Source: Blastocatellia bacterium UBA7656 (GTDB lineage: Bacteria; Acidobacteriota; Blastocatellia; UBA7656). Taken from it: DNA of 64,000 bases. Positions 42,041 to 49,727 of the stretch are shown piece by piece. The notes beneath the pieces were generated by a model. The model searched no databases and had not been told where the DNA came from. It saw only the letters and a program-made list of their open reading frames with translations. Each line of letters opens with the position of its first letter. Positions within the stretch are counted from its first letter, which is position 1. Location: the NCBI GenBank assembly GCA_002483445.1, contig DLHY01000132.1, forward strand, positions 1 to 64,000, in the 5' to 3' direction. Position numbers and translations under genes: made by a program.

Positions 42041-43417
42041 GTGAGAAAAATGACCAGGCTCGTCGTATTAACCGGTCTTGCGCTTTCGTTATGTCTCAAT
42101 GGGTCTGCTTTCAGCGGCAAAGGCGGCTCGCAGACGACGCCCTTCGTGCTTCCCATTCTCAAACGCGATTCGCTTCTCAACGGACTTCAGCTTATCGTTA
42201 TGGAAAAGCGCGGGGCAGGCACCGTCTCTGTCCGGCTTCGTATTAACAGCGGGGCGATGTTCGACCTTGCTGGTAAAGGCGGGCTTGCTGATATAACCGC
42301 GGGGATGCTGCTTCGCGGTGGGGGAGGATGGACAGCGAAGGATATGAGAGAGAATGCCTCGCAATCGGGTTTTAGCGTCAACATCACGGTCGGGTGGGAC
42401 TCGACCGATATTACCTTGAGCGGGCCTTCTTACGCGCTTGAAAGCATGTTTGATCTGCTCGGTCGGATCGTCGTCACTCCCACGTTCGATCAGAAGGAAT
42501 TTGACTCGATGAAAGCCGAGCGCATTGAGGCGCTCAAAGTCGAGCAAGGTCACCAGGCTTTTCGGCTCACTTCGAGGGCTATGGAATCGGTTTTCGGAGC
42601 ACATCCTTACGGGCGTCCGCCTCGCGGAACGGCTGATTCGATTTCGAAGATGACACGCGCCGATCTCCTCTACTATCATTCCCGCTTTTATCTTGCCAAC
42701 AATTCAGAATTGATAATAACGGGCGAAGTTGGGCCTGAAGAAGTCACGCGATTTGCGCGCGGCAAACTCGGAGCGTGGAAGAAGGGCGACAAGGTTCCGG
42801 CAACTTTCCGGCCTCCCGATCCATCGACGGCCCGGCGGGTCATCATTCTTGATCAGGCAGAGTCTCCCGCGGCTGAGGCTGTGATTGCGCAGGTTGGAGT
42901 ATCGCGGCGAGGGGAAGATTATTTCGCGGCGATGATACTGGCCGAAGTTTTCAAAAACAGGATAGCGAAATACGCAAAGTCTTCGGGAGCGGTGATCGAA
43001 GCCTGTATTGAGCCGCGTTTTCTTCAGGGTCCCTTTTGGGTGAAGGTCTCATCTCCTGCCGAGGATTTGACTCGAAGTATCGAAGCGGTGCTTGCTGAAA
43101 TGACCAGCCTGCAAAGCCGCCAGCTTTCGCTCGAAGAGCTTGAATGGGCCAGGTCTCAAATCATCGCTGCGCAGGCCGAGCGGTTGCAGAGCGCCGAAAG
43201 CGTAGTAGACATCGTGCTGGACATAGAGCTTTATGGGCTTGGGCGCGACTACCTTGTGACGTTCGCCGACAGAGTCAACGCCGTGACGCAGGCAGATGTT
43301 CTTCGCGCCGCTCAATCTTATCTGAAGCCGCAACAGGCGACCGTAGTAGTAAGAGGATCCGCCAGCCGGTTTGACTCAATGCTGAAGAGGCTTGGCGCGG
43401 TGACCGTTTTGCCCTGA
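42041..43417 (+). CDS. M16-family peptidase homologue lacking the zinc motif
   Basis: A 458-residue exported protein. The start is GTG 42041, with AGGGAGG 8 nt upstream, giving a signal peptide (about 1-24). The fold is M16 ('SLLNGLQLIVMEKRGAGTVSVRLRINSGAMFD', 'HPYGRPPRGTADSISKMTRADLLYYHSRFYLANNSELIITGEV', C-terminal half from about 245). Where active M16 enzymes have HxxEH, this one reads 'GGLADITAGMLLRGG', so the zinc ligands are absent. Inactive M16 subunits usually pair with an active one, as in PqqF/G-like or mitochondrial processing peptidase pairs. No active partner is adjacent here. Confidence 0.85.
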   Translation: MRKMTRLVVLTGLALSLCLNGSAFSGKGGSQTTPFVLPILKRDSLLNGLQLIVMEKRGAGTVSVRLRINSGAMFDLAGKGGLADITAGMLLRGGGGWTAKDMRENASQSGFSVNITVGWDSTDITLSGPSYALESMFDLLGRIVVTPTFDQKEFDSMKAERIEALKVEQGHQAFRLTSRAMESVFGAHPYGRPPRGTADSISKMTRADLLYYHSRFYLANNSELIITGEVGPEEVTRFARGKLGAWKKGDKVPATFRPPDPSTARRVIILDQAESPAAEAVIAQVGVSRRGEDYFAAMILAEVFKNRIAKYAKSSGAVIEACIEPRFLQGPFWVKVSSPAEDLTRSIEAVLAEMTSLQSRQLSLEELEWARSQIIAAQAERLQSAESVVDIVLDIELYGLGRDYLVTFADRVNAVTQADVLRAAQSYLKPQQATVVVRGSASRFDSMLKRLGAVTVLP

Positions 43418-43430
43418 CGCCACACACTTG

Positions 43431-44150
43431 ATGGACAGAGAATCTGACACAGGCAGTGAGAGCAAATCGGTGCGAGTGCGCGCGATGTTTGCTGAAATCG
43501 CTCCGCGTTATGATTTTCTCAATCACGCTCTTTCTTTGAATATTGATCGTCGATGGCGCCGCTTTGTGATCCGCAGGCTTGGCGATACGCTCGCGCGACC
43601 TGACGCGGTTGCGCTTGATCTTTGCTGTGGGACGGCTGATCTTGCCATCGCGCTCGGCGCGCGAGTTCCGACACTGGGACTTGATTTTTGTCGTCCGATG
43701 CTGGCACGCGGGTCTGATAAACTCTCAAGATATGCATGTTCCGTAATGCTTGTTGAAGGGGATGCCTTAAAGGTTCCGGCTCTGGATGAGACGTTCGATA
43801 TTGTCACAATCGCTTTCGGGCTGAGAAATCTCGAAAGTGTCGAAGCGGGACTGAGAGAGATTTATCGCCTGCTCAAGAGTGGTGGGCGGACGGCTGTGCT
43901 TGAGTTTTCGCGCCCTGTGATTCCGGTCTTTCGTGGTTTGTTCAATTACTACTTCACGCGCATACTCCCCTTGCTTGGCAACACGGTATCCGGGTCAGGT
44001 TTTGCGTATCAGTATCTCCCCGAATCGGTTCAGGATTTTCCCCATCAGGAGGCTCTGGCGGATTTGATGCGAGGAGTTGGTTTTTCAAATGTCAGATATT
44101 ACAATCTGTCCGGTGGAGTAGCGGCTCTGCACTTGGGGGACAAAAACTAA
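43431..44150 (+). CDS. menG: Demethylmenaquinone methyltransferase MenG/UbiE
   Basis: A 239-residue SAM-dependent methyltransferase. Family blocks are 'VRAMFAEIAPRYDFLNHALSLNIDRRWRRFVI', the SAM motif 'ALDLCCGTADLAIAL', 'FDIVTIAFGLRNLESVEAGLREIYRLLKSGG' and 'YQYLPESVQDFPHQEALADLM'. It performs the last methylation of menaquinone (and of ubiquinone where present); an acidobacterium would use menaquinone. ATG 43431 is chosen over the adjacent TTG. It starts 13 nt after the M16 homologue. Confidence 0.93.
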   Translation: MDRESDTGSESKSVRVRAMFAEIAPRYDFLNHALSLNIDRRWRRFVIRRLGDTLARPDAVALDLCCGTADLAIALGARVPTLGLDFCRPMLARGSDKLSRYACSVMLVEGDALKVPALDETFDIVTIAFGLRNLESVEAGLREIYRLLKSGGRTAVLEFSRPVIPVFRGLFNYYFTRILPLLGNTVSGSGFAYQYLPESVQDFPHQEALADLMRGVGFSNVRYYNLSGGVAALHLGDKN

Positions 44151-44176
44151 TCCTGCAAATTTCGGCAGAGAGCAAC

Positions 44177-45613
44177 ATGAAAATGGAAGCAATAAAATTT
44201 TTCTTCGAGCGATTCGGGTTCAACGAGCGTTATCTTGATCGTCTGCTTGCGGCGGCTCTGGGGCGAGGAGGAGATTTCGCAGACCTTTATTTCGAATACC
44301 GATTATCGAATGTCGTGAGCCTGGAGGAGGGCATAGTCAAGTCAGCTTCAAAATCCATATCTCAAGGCGTGGGCGTCCGGGTGGTTGTTGGAGAGAAGAC
44401 CGGCTATGCCTACACAGACGAGATAGAATTCAACTCCATCCTTCACGCTGCTCGGACCGCGAGCCACATCGCGCGCTCGATTGGATCAGCACAGGTGGTT
44501 GGAGTCAATGCGACACCGAGGACAAGCAATCTCTATGCTGTCGATGTTCCGCTTTCTGATATCGAAGTTGCCAGGAAAATCGAATTGATCCGACAGGGCG
44601 ACCATGCGGCCCGCATTTATGATGCGCGTATTCGCGAAGTTCAGTCGTCAATCGCCGACGAGATCAAATACGTTATGATCGTGTCTTCCGAAGGCCGTCT
44701 CGTCGGCGACGTGCAGCCCCTTGCGCGCTTCAGCATCAACTGCATCGCCGATGACGACGGAAATCTTCAGGCCGGGAGATCAGGGGGCGGGGGCCGGGTA
44801 GGATTAGACTTCTTTGAAAAGGATATTACTCCCGACGAATTCGCCCGCGAGGCTTCGCGTCAGGCTATCATTCAACTCGATGCGGTCGACGCTCCGGCGG
44901 GCGCGATGGAGGTTGTACTCGGTCCGGGCTGGCCGGGTATCCTGCTGCACGAAGCTGTCGGACACGGGCTTGAAGCTGATTTCAATCGCAAGAAGACGAG
45001 CGCGTTTTCAGGACTCATCGGCCAGATGGTAGCGTCTGAGTTATGCACTGTCGTAGATGACGGCACGATAGCTAACAGGCGCGGCTCGTTGAATGTCGAT
45101 GATGAAGGCGAGATAACGGGTCGCACTGTGCTGATAGAAAACGGGATTCTTCGCGGCTACCTCAACGATCACCTCAATTCGGGCCTGATGAAAACGCCGC
45201 GCACGGGAAATGGACGCCGACAGAGTTACAAACACATGCCTTTGCCGCGAATGACCAACACTTTTATGCTGGCAGGGAATGAAAGTCGCGAAGACATAAT
45301 TCGCTCGGTCAGGCGCGGACTTTACGCCGTGCAGTTTGGCGGCGGACAGGTTGATATCACGAGCGGCGAATTTGCTTTTTCGGCTTCTGAAGCATATTTG
45401 ATTGAAGACGGTAAAATCACCGCGCCGGTCAAAGGGGCGACTCTTCGCGGCAGCGGCCCGGAATCACTCAAGCAGGTGGCGGCGGTCGGAAATGATCTTG
45501 AGCTTGATCTCGGCGTTGGGATTTGCAGCAAGGCAGGACAGAATATTCCAGTCGGGGTCGGCTTGCCCACGATCAGGATAAAGGAGATCACAGTCGGCGG
45601 CACCAGGCATTAA
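44177..45613 (+). CDS. tldD: Metalloprotease TldD
   Basis: A 478-residue TldD. The zinc motif is HEAVGH at residues 258-263, followed by 'GLEADFNRKKTSAFSG' and 'GSLNVDDEGE'. The C-terminal part has 'GGGQVDITSGEFAFSASEAYLIEDGKIT' and 'KGATLRGSGPESL'. TldD and TldE form a heterodimeric protease that threads unfolded peptides and, in known cases, matures small peptides such as microcins or acts in toxin-antitoxin control. TldD carries the active site. It is followed by tldE. Confidence 0.95.
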   Translation: MKMEAIKFFFERFGFNERYLDRLLAAALGRGGDFADLYFEYRLSNVVSLEEGIVKSASKSISQGVGVRVVVGEKTGYAYTDEIEFNSILHAARTASHIARSIGSAQVVGVNATPRTSNLYAVDVPLSDIEVARKIELIRQGDHAARIYDARIREVQSSIADEIKYVMIVSSEGRLVGDVQPLARFSINCIADDDGNLQAGRSGGGGRVGLDFFEKDITPDEFAREASRQAIIQLDAVDAPAGAMEVVLGPGWPGILLHEAVGHGLEADFNRKKTSAFSGLIGQMVASELCTVVDDGTIANRRGSLNVDDEGEITGRTVLIENGILRGYLNDHLNSGLMKTPRTGNGRRQSYKHMPLPRMTNTFMLAGNESREDIIRSVRRGLYAVQFGGGQVDITSGEFAFSASEAYLIEDGKITAPVKGATLRGSGPESLKQVAAVGNDLELDLGVGICSKAGQNIPVGVGLPTIRIKEITVGGTRH

Positions 45614-45680
45614 AGTCTAGAGAGTCTTGGGAGTCTTGGAATTCATATTCTCTGGACTCTCAAAACTGTCTGACTATCGA

Positions 45681-47033
45681 ATGATGACAGTAGATATAGA
45701 TAAACATTTCGCTCTGGAAGTTGCGCAAATGGCGGTCATGCGCGGCGCTGATGCTTCGGAAGTGACTGTTCGTCAAAGGACGGAATTTTCTGTCGGAGTC
45801 AGGCTGGGTGAGATCGAAACGCTGAAGGAATCGACCGACCGCGGACTCGGACTGCGAGTTCTGATCGAAGGCAAACAGGCATCGGTCTCCGGTTCGGATT
45901 TAAGCCTTGATGCCATTTCCGCTCTCATCGATGAAGCCATTGAGATGGCGCGCGTTACATCGCCCGACGATAGTGCGGGACTGCCCGACGCGGCGGATCT
46001 CGCCAGGGAATTTCCTCCTCTCGATTTGTTCGACCCTGAAATAGAAAAGCTCTCGACGGAAGCGAAGATAGAGCTTGCTTTGAGAGCAGAGCAGGCGGCG
46101 AAGGATGCGAATCCTTTGATCGTGAATTTCGACGGCGGCGGCTTTTCGTGCGGCTCGGGCGCGGAGATATTCGCTAACTCGCTGGGATTTGCAGGGCAAT
46201 ATCGTGGAACGTCCTGCTCGCTTGCTACTGTTCCGGTCGCAAGCGACGGGGTGAGGATGCAAAGGGATTACTGGTATGACGTGAGGCGAAAGCTCGCGGA
46301 CCTCGAAAGCCCTGAAGAGATAGGCGCAAGGGCTGCCCATCGAACCATCAGAAAACTCGGAGCGCGAGCGATTCATACTCAGCAGGTTCCAATCATTTTC
46401 GAATCGCATGTTGCGAGAGATCTGCTGGGCGATATTTTCGTCGCCGTATCGGGCGAATCGATATTCCGCAAGTCGAGTTTTCTTGTGGGCCGACTTGGAG
46501 AAAAGATAGCTTCCCATCACCTCACCGTCATCGATGATGGTTTGATGGAGAGTAAACTCGGCTCGCGCCCTTTCGATAGCGAAGGGCTGCCGACTCGCAG
46601 AACGGTAGTTGTTCGCGAAGGCGTGTTTGAAAGCTATCTGCTAAATACCTACACGGGGCGTAAGCTTGGGATGAAATCAACGGGGAATGCATCGCGCGGG
46701 CTGACAGGGCCGCCGAGCGTTGAGGCAGGAAACCTCTACATAGAGTCGGGCGTACGCGCTCCTGAAGAAATAATCAAATCGGTGTCGAGAGGTTTTTATG
46801 TGACGGAGTTGATCGGATTCGGTGTCAACATAGTGACAGGAGATTATTCGCGCTCGGCTTCCGGCCTGTGGATTGAGGGCGGAGAGCTTGCATACCCTGT
46901 GCAGGGTGTTACGATAGCGGGAAACCTCAAGGAGATGTTGCAAAGCGTAGAGATGGTGGGAAACGATCTGGACTTTCGCGGTAGCCTGGTCTCGCCCACT
47001 CTTCTGATAGGACGAATGACAGTGAGCGCATAG
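45681..47033 (+). CDS. tldE: TldE/PmbA, non-catalytic partner of TldD
   Basis: A 450-residue protein of the PmbA/TldE family. It shares the fold ('GADASEVTVRQRTEFSVGVRLGEIETLKESTDRGLGLRVL', 'FDSEGLPTRRTVVVREGVFESYLLNTYTGRKLG', 'GFGVNIVTGDYSRSASGLWIEGGELAYPVQGVTIAGNL'). It has no HExxxH; the equivalent region reads 'IIFESHVARDLLGDIFVAVSG'. It completes the TldD-TldE heterodimer. The start at 45681 (ATGATG) is chosen because the upstream 18 codons show no similarity to the family; the ribosome binding site is weak. Confidence 0.92.
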   Translation: MMTVDIDKHFALEVAQMAVMRGADASEVTVRQRTEFSVGVRLGEIETLKESTDRGLGLRVLIEGKQASVSGSDLSLDAISALIDEAIEMARVTSPDDSAGLPDAADLAREFPPLDLFDPEIEKLSTEAKIELALRAEQAAKDANPLIVNFDGGGFSCGSGAEIFANSLGFAGQYRGTSCSLATVPVASDGVRMQRDYWYDVRRKLADLESPEEIGARAAHRTIRKLGARAIHTQQVPIIFESHVARDLLGDIFVAVSGESIFRKSSFLVGRLGEKIASHHLTVIDDGLMESKLGSRPFDSEGLPTRRTVVVREGVFESYLLNTYTGRKLGMKSTGNASRGLTGPPSVEAGNLYIESGVRAPEEIIKSVSRGFYVTELIGFGVNIVTGDYSRSASGLWIEGGELAYPVQGVTIAGNLKEMLQSVEMVGNDLDFRGSLVSPTLLIGRMTVSA

Positions 47034-47049
47034 GGCAGGGAAGAAAGAC

Positions 47050-47586
47050 ATGGCGGATACTGATTTTGAAGGACGCATTTTCGAGCAGCCCGCAGGGAAC
47101 GTGGAAAAAGATCGTTCACGGCTGATAATGATAATCAGTGGGGTTGCAGTTTTCATCGTAATCGGGCTGATCGTGGTTCAGCAGATGTATCACACAGGCA
47201 GCGCGAGGGTCGATTTCGCCCGCGCAGGATCGCCCGAGTTCGATTCTTACAGGGATTTCGTGGTTCTCTCCAATATAGAGAAGTACACAGGCGAGCGGCT
47301 CAACCTCAATTACGCCAGACTGCGCGGTCGCATTCAGAACACAGGCGACAAATCAATCGTGGCGCTTCAGCTTCGCATGGCGGCAGTTGATTTTGAGAAC
47401 GAAACACATAAACGAAAGGACGGGAGCCTGGTGGAAAAGTTCGTCACTGTAATCCCGTCACAGTTGACCGGGCGGAAGAGCATCGAGCCAAATGATATTA
47501 TGGATATAGAACTGAATCTTGAGCCCATCCCCGACACTGGCCTGATGGACATCATAGTTGAAGTCGTGGGATTGAAAGTGAAGTGA
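47050..47586 (+). CDS. Single-span membrane protein, unknown function
   Basis: A 178-residue protein with one membrane helix (about 26-45, 'LIMIISGVAVFIVIGLIVVQQ') and an extracytoplasmic beta-sandwich-like domain ('YARLRGRIQNTGDKSIVALQLRMAAVDFENET' and 'IEPNDIMDIELNLEPIP'). This resembles FxLYD-type or DUF3426-like domains that describe conserved 'extra' beta folds, but I cannot place it in a family. It follows tldE by 16 nt on the same strand. Confidence 0.65.
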   Translation: MADTDFEGRIFEQPAGNVEKDRSRLIMIISGVAVFIVIGLIVVQQMYHTGSARVDFARAGSPEFDSYRDFVVLSNIEKYTGERLNLNYARLRGRIQNTGDKSIVALQLRMAAVDFENETHKRKDGSLVEKFVTVIPSQLTGRKSIEPNDIMDIELNLEPIPDTGLMDIIVEVVGLKVK

Positions 47587-47614
47587 TGCATTCGACAGCC
47601 ACGTTACTATTCTG

Positions 47615-48388
47615 CTATTGCGCCTGCCGAATTAAAACACCTGCGGGCGGAGTGAAAGTAAATTCGCTGTCCGCTGCAATGTGGTTTTCGCGGATGTTAC
47701 TCAGATAAAAATCCATTCGCGCGCCGCTGCGCTCGATTATCACAAGACGGTTCACGCTGAATCTTCGAGGCGAAACCTCAGCAAGAATCTGTTTGAAATC
47801 CTGGGGCGCCCGTTTGGGGATGAGCCTCAGCACGACGTTTCCCGACTCAATGGGCCGCTCATCCGACATCACTTCTATGCTTGAAAAATCTCTTCTGATA
47901 TTTCCCCGGCCCAGAAGAAACAAAAATGGTATTTGAGGATCGATGGATTGCTTCACCCTGGATCGCGTGGCGTATTTTTCTCCTGAGACGTGGAAGAAAA
48001 TATTTTTGCCGTCTGAGACGAATATCTTGCGTTCAGGTGAAAAGTAATTCCATCGCGCCTTGCCCGGACGCCTGAGCAGAAGGCTTCCGCTCTCGCGTTT
48101 GGTTCGCCCGTCTGAGGTGTGATAGACCTGAAGGAAATCAGCCGCCAACCCTTTCATCCGTGAGTACCTGGCCTGCAATCCATCGATAAGCGTGTTGAGA
48201 TCGGTCTGATTCGCCTGCGAAGGATTCTGAATCGAGAGCAGGACGAGAAGCGCGACAATTCCTCGTCGCGCTTCTCGTCCGAATAATCTGGTGGCTTGCC
48301 TGATTATCTGTTCGCCTCCGTTCCGGATGAAAACATGTCTTCGAGTGATCGTCTCCTCGGATTGATCGATACGATTTTCCCCCTGCAC
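47615..48388 (-). CDS. lolA: Outer membrane lipoprotein carrier LolA
   Basis: A LolA-family protein of about 230 residues in its likely form. 'TDLNTLIDGLQARYSRMKGLAADFLQVYHT', 'SGSLLLRRPGKARWNYFSPERKIFVSDGKNIFFH' and 'FSVNRLVIIERSGARMDFYLSNI' are LolA blocks. It carries lipoproteins across the periplasm. The start is unusual: the only standard start in frame is GTG 48388, inside the ABC gene and with no ribosome binding site. A GGAGG followed 7 nt later by ATA at 48307 overlaps the ABC stop codon and would give a good signal peptide ('RRGIVALLVLLSIQNPSQA'). The coordinates given use the GTG. Confidence 0.82.
   Translation of the reverse strand: MQGENRIDQSEETITRRHVFIRNGGEQIIRQATRLFGREARRGIVALLVLLSIQNPSQANQTDLNTLIDGLQARYSRMKGLAADFLQVYHTSDGRTKRESGSLLLRRPGKARWNYFSPERKIFVSDGKNIFFHVSGEKYATRSRVKQSIDPQIPFLFLLGRGNIRRDFSSIEVMSDERPIESGNVVLRLIPKRAPQDFKQILAEVSPRRFSVNRLVIIERSGARMDFYLSNIRENHIAADSEFTFTPPAGVLIRQAQ
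48241..48280. repeat. Perfect 16-bp inverted repeat in the lolA signal-peptide region
   Basis: GGACGAGAAGCGCGAC (48241-48256) and GTCGCGCTTCTCGTCC (48265-48280) are exact reverse complements with an 8-nt loop. It lies inside the coding sequence of the lolA signal peptide, 24 bp or more after the likely start. There is no T run on either side, so it is not an ordinary terminator. Confidence 0.85.
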
Positions 48389-49266
48389 TCGTGGATGAGG
48401 CGGACGGTTTCTTCGACCGCGCCTTCATCGCTCAGTACCATCTGAACTCCGTTTGCTGTCGCAGCGACTGATTCTATGGAGGCGATACTTTTTGCCATCG
48501 CGGAAAGCTGATCCGTATTTATTCCCATTGCCACTACTTCGAGACTCGCGCCTTCATCCTCGGTCATCTCGTGAACGGTGCCTGAGCGAAGGAGCCTGCC
48601 GTGGGCGAGGATGGCAATGCGGTCGCACAGGGCTTCGACATCCGAGAGAATGTGCGAAGAGAAGAAGAGAGTCTTCTTTTTTTCTCGCAGCGAAAGCAGA
48701 AGGTCGCGGATTTCGCGGCGTCCGATAGGGTCGAGTCCCGACATAGGCTCATCCATGAAAACTATTTCAGGATCATTGATGAGCGCCTGAGCTATGCCTA
48801 TGCGCTGGAGCATTCCCTTCGAGTATTTTCTCAGTTGCCGGTCTGCGCGGTCGTCGTCGAGTCCGACTGACTGGAGCAATTCGTCGGCTCTCGATTGGGC
48901 ATCGTCTTCTTCCAGGCCGAAGAGCGCCGCAGTGTAATAGAGTAGTTCGCGACCTGAGAGGTAATCGTAAAAGTAAGGATTTTCAGGAAGGTAACCGACT
49001 CTCGAACGGGTATTCACGTCATCAATGGGATTGCCCAGTATGCTGGCGCTCCCGTCAGTCGGGTAAATGAGGCCCATCAGAAGTTTGAGCGTGGTAGTTT
49101 TCCCGGCGCCGTTGGGGCCGAGGAAGCCGAATATCTCTCCGCTGTAAACCTGAAGCGAGAGATGGTCAAGCGCGCGGACTTTCTTCTTTTTGAGAAAACC
49201 CGTTTCATAATCTTTCGTGAGACCGTTTATGTCTACGACGACTTGGGGTGAAAGCTTTTCGTTCAT
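48304..49266 (-). CDS. ABC transporter ATP-binding protein
   Basis: A 320-residue ABC ATPase. Walker A is 'GFLGPNGAGKTTTLKLL', the signature is 'LRKYSKGMLQRIGIAQALI', Walker B is 'EIVFMDEPMSGLDPIGRREI' and the H-loop His is in 'LFFSSHILSDVEALCDRI'. The long C-terminal extension (about 225-320) is typical of the DrrA/NatA/CcmA-like exporters of the ABC-2 type. No permease gene is adjacent. ATG 49266 directly follows the DciA-like stop (49269), suggesting coupling; the 3' end abuts lolA. Confidence 0.9.
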   Translation of the reverse strand: MNEKLSPQVVVDINGLTKDYETGFLKKKKVRALDHLSLQVYSGEIFGFLGPNGAGKTTTLKLLMGLIYPTDGSASILGNPIDDVNTRSRVGYLPENPYFYDYLSGRELLYYTAALFGLEEDDAQSRADELLQSVGLDDDRADRQLRKYSKGMLQRIGIAQALINDPEIVFMDEPMSGLDPIGRREIRDLLLSLREKKKTLFFSSHILSDVEALCDRIAILAHGRLLRSGTVHEMTEDEGASLEVVAMGINTDQLSAMAKSIASIESVAATANGVQMVLSDEGAVEETVRLIHECRGKIVSINPRRRSLEDMFSSGTEANR

Positions 49267-49268
49267 AT

Positions 49269-49715
49269 TCAACCTGATCTCCGATCCAGGCACTTGCCCG
49301 CGGCGCGAAGGAATGTTTCGCGTATATCGGGATCAGGTATTTCCTGAGCTTTTTCGCGCAGCGGTCGGGCCTGCTCTTCGGGGGCGTTGAATTTTATTTC
49401 CGGGGGCTGCTGGTGATTGCGTGTGACGAAATCCTTGTTGATGACGAACTCGATTTGTGTGACGGTCGGGGCGCCGAGCAGGGAATTGAGCTTGAACAGA
49501 GCGTGTCCTCTGATGCGCTTCAACTGCTCGCGCCAGGTCGAATCGGTGACGGCTATCAAAAGAGTTTTTCTTTCGAGTCTGATCGGGGCGGTAGCTTTGA
49601 GCACAGGGATTCCTACGGACGCTGACCAGGCGGCGAAGACTGCCTGCTCGCGGGCTTCGTCCGAGTCGCCTGCGCTGCGGAGTAATTGCGGAAGTATGTT
49701 GAGGAAACTGGTCAT
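49269..49715 (-). CDS. DUF721/DciA-like protein
   Basis: A 148-residue protein. The N-terminal 'LLRSAGDSDEAREQAVFAAWSASVGIPVLKATAPIRLERKTLLIAVTDSTWREQLKRI' matches the DUF721 pattern (W...G..l...t.p..l....L.v.v.ss.wa.eL). Members include DciA, the ancestral loader of the replicative helicase. The C-terminal Pro/Gln/Arg tail is variable. It is the first gene of the DciA-ABC-LolA unit and lies 12 nt from the multihaem selenoprotein candidate. Confidence 0.75.
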   Translation of the reverse strand: MTSFLNILPQLLRSAGDSDEAREQAVFAAWSASVGIPVLKATAPIRLERKTLLIAVTDSTWREQLKRIRGHALFKLNSLLGAPTVTQIEFVINKDFVTRNHQQPPEIKFNAPEEQARPLREKAQEIPDPDIRETFLRAAGKCLDRRSG

Positions 49716-49727
49716 CGCTTTTCGATC

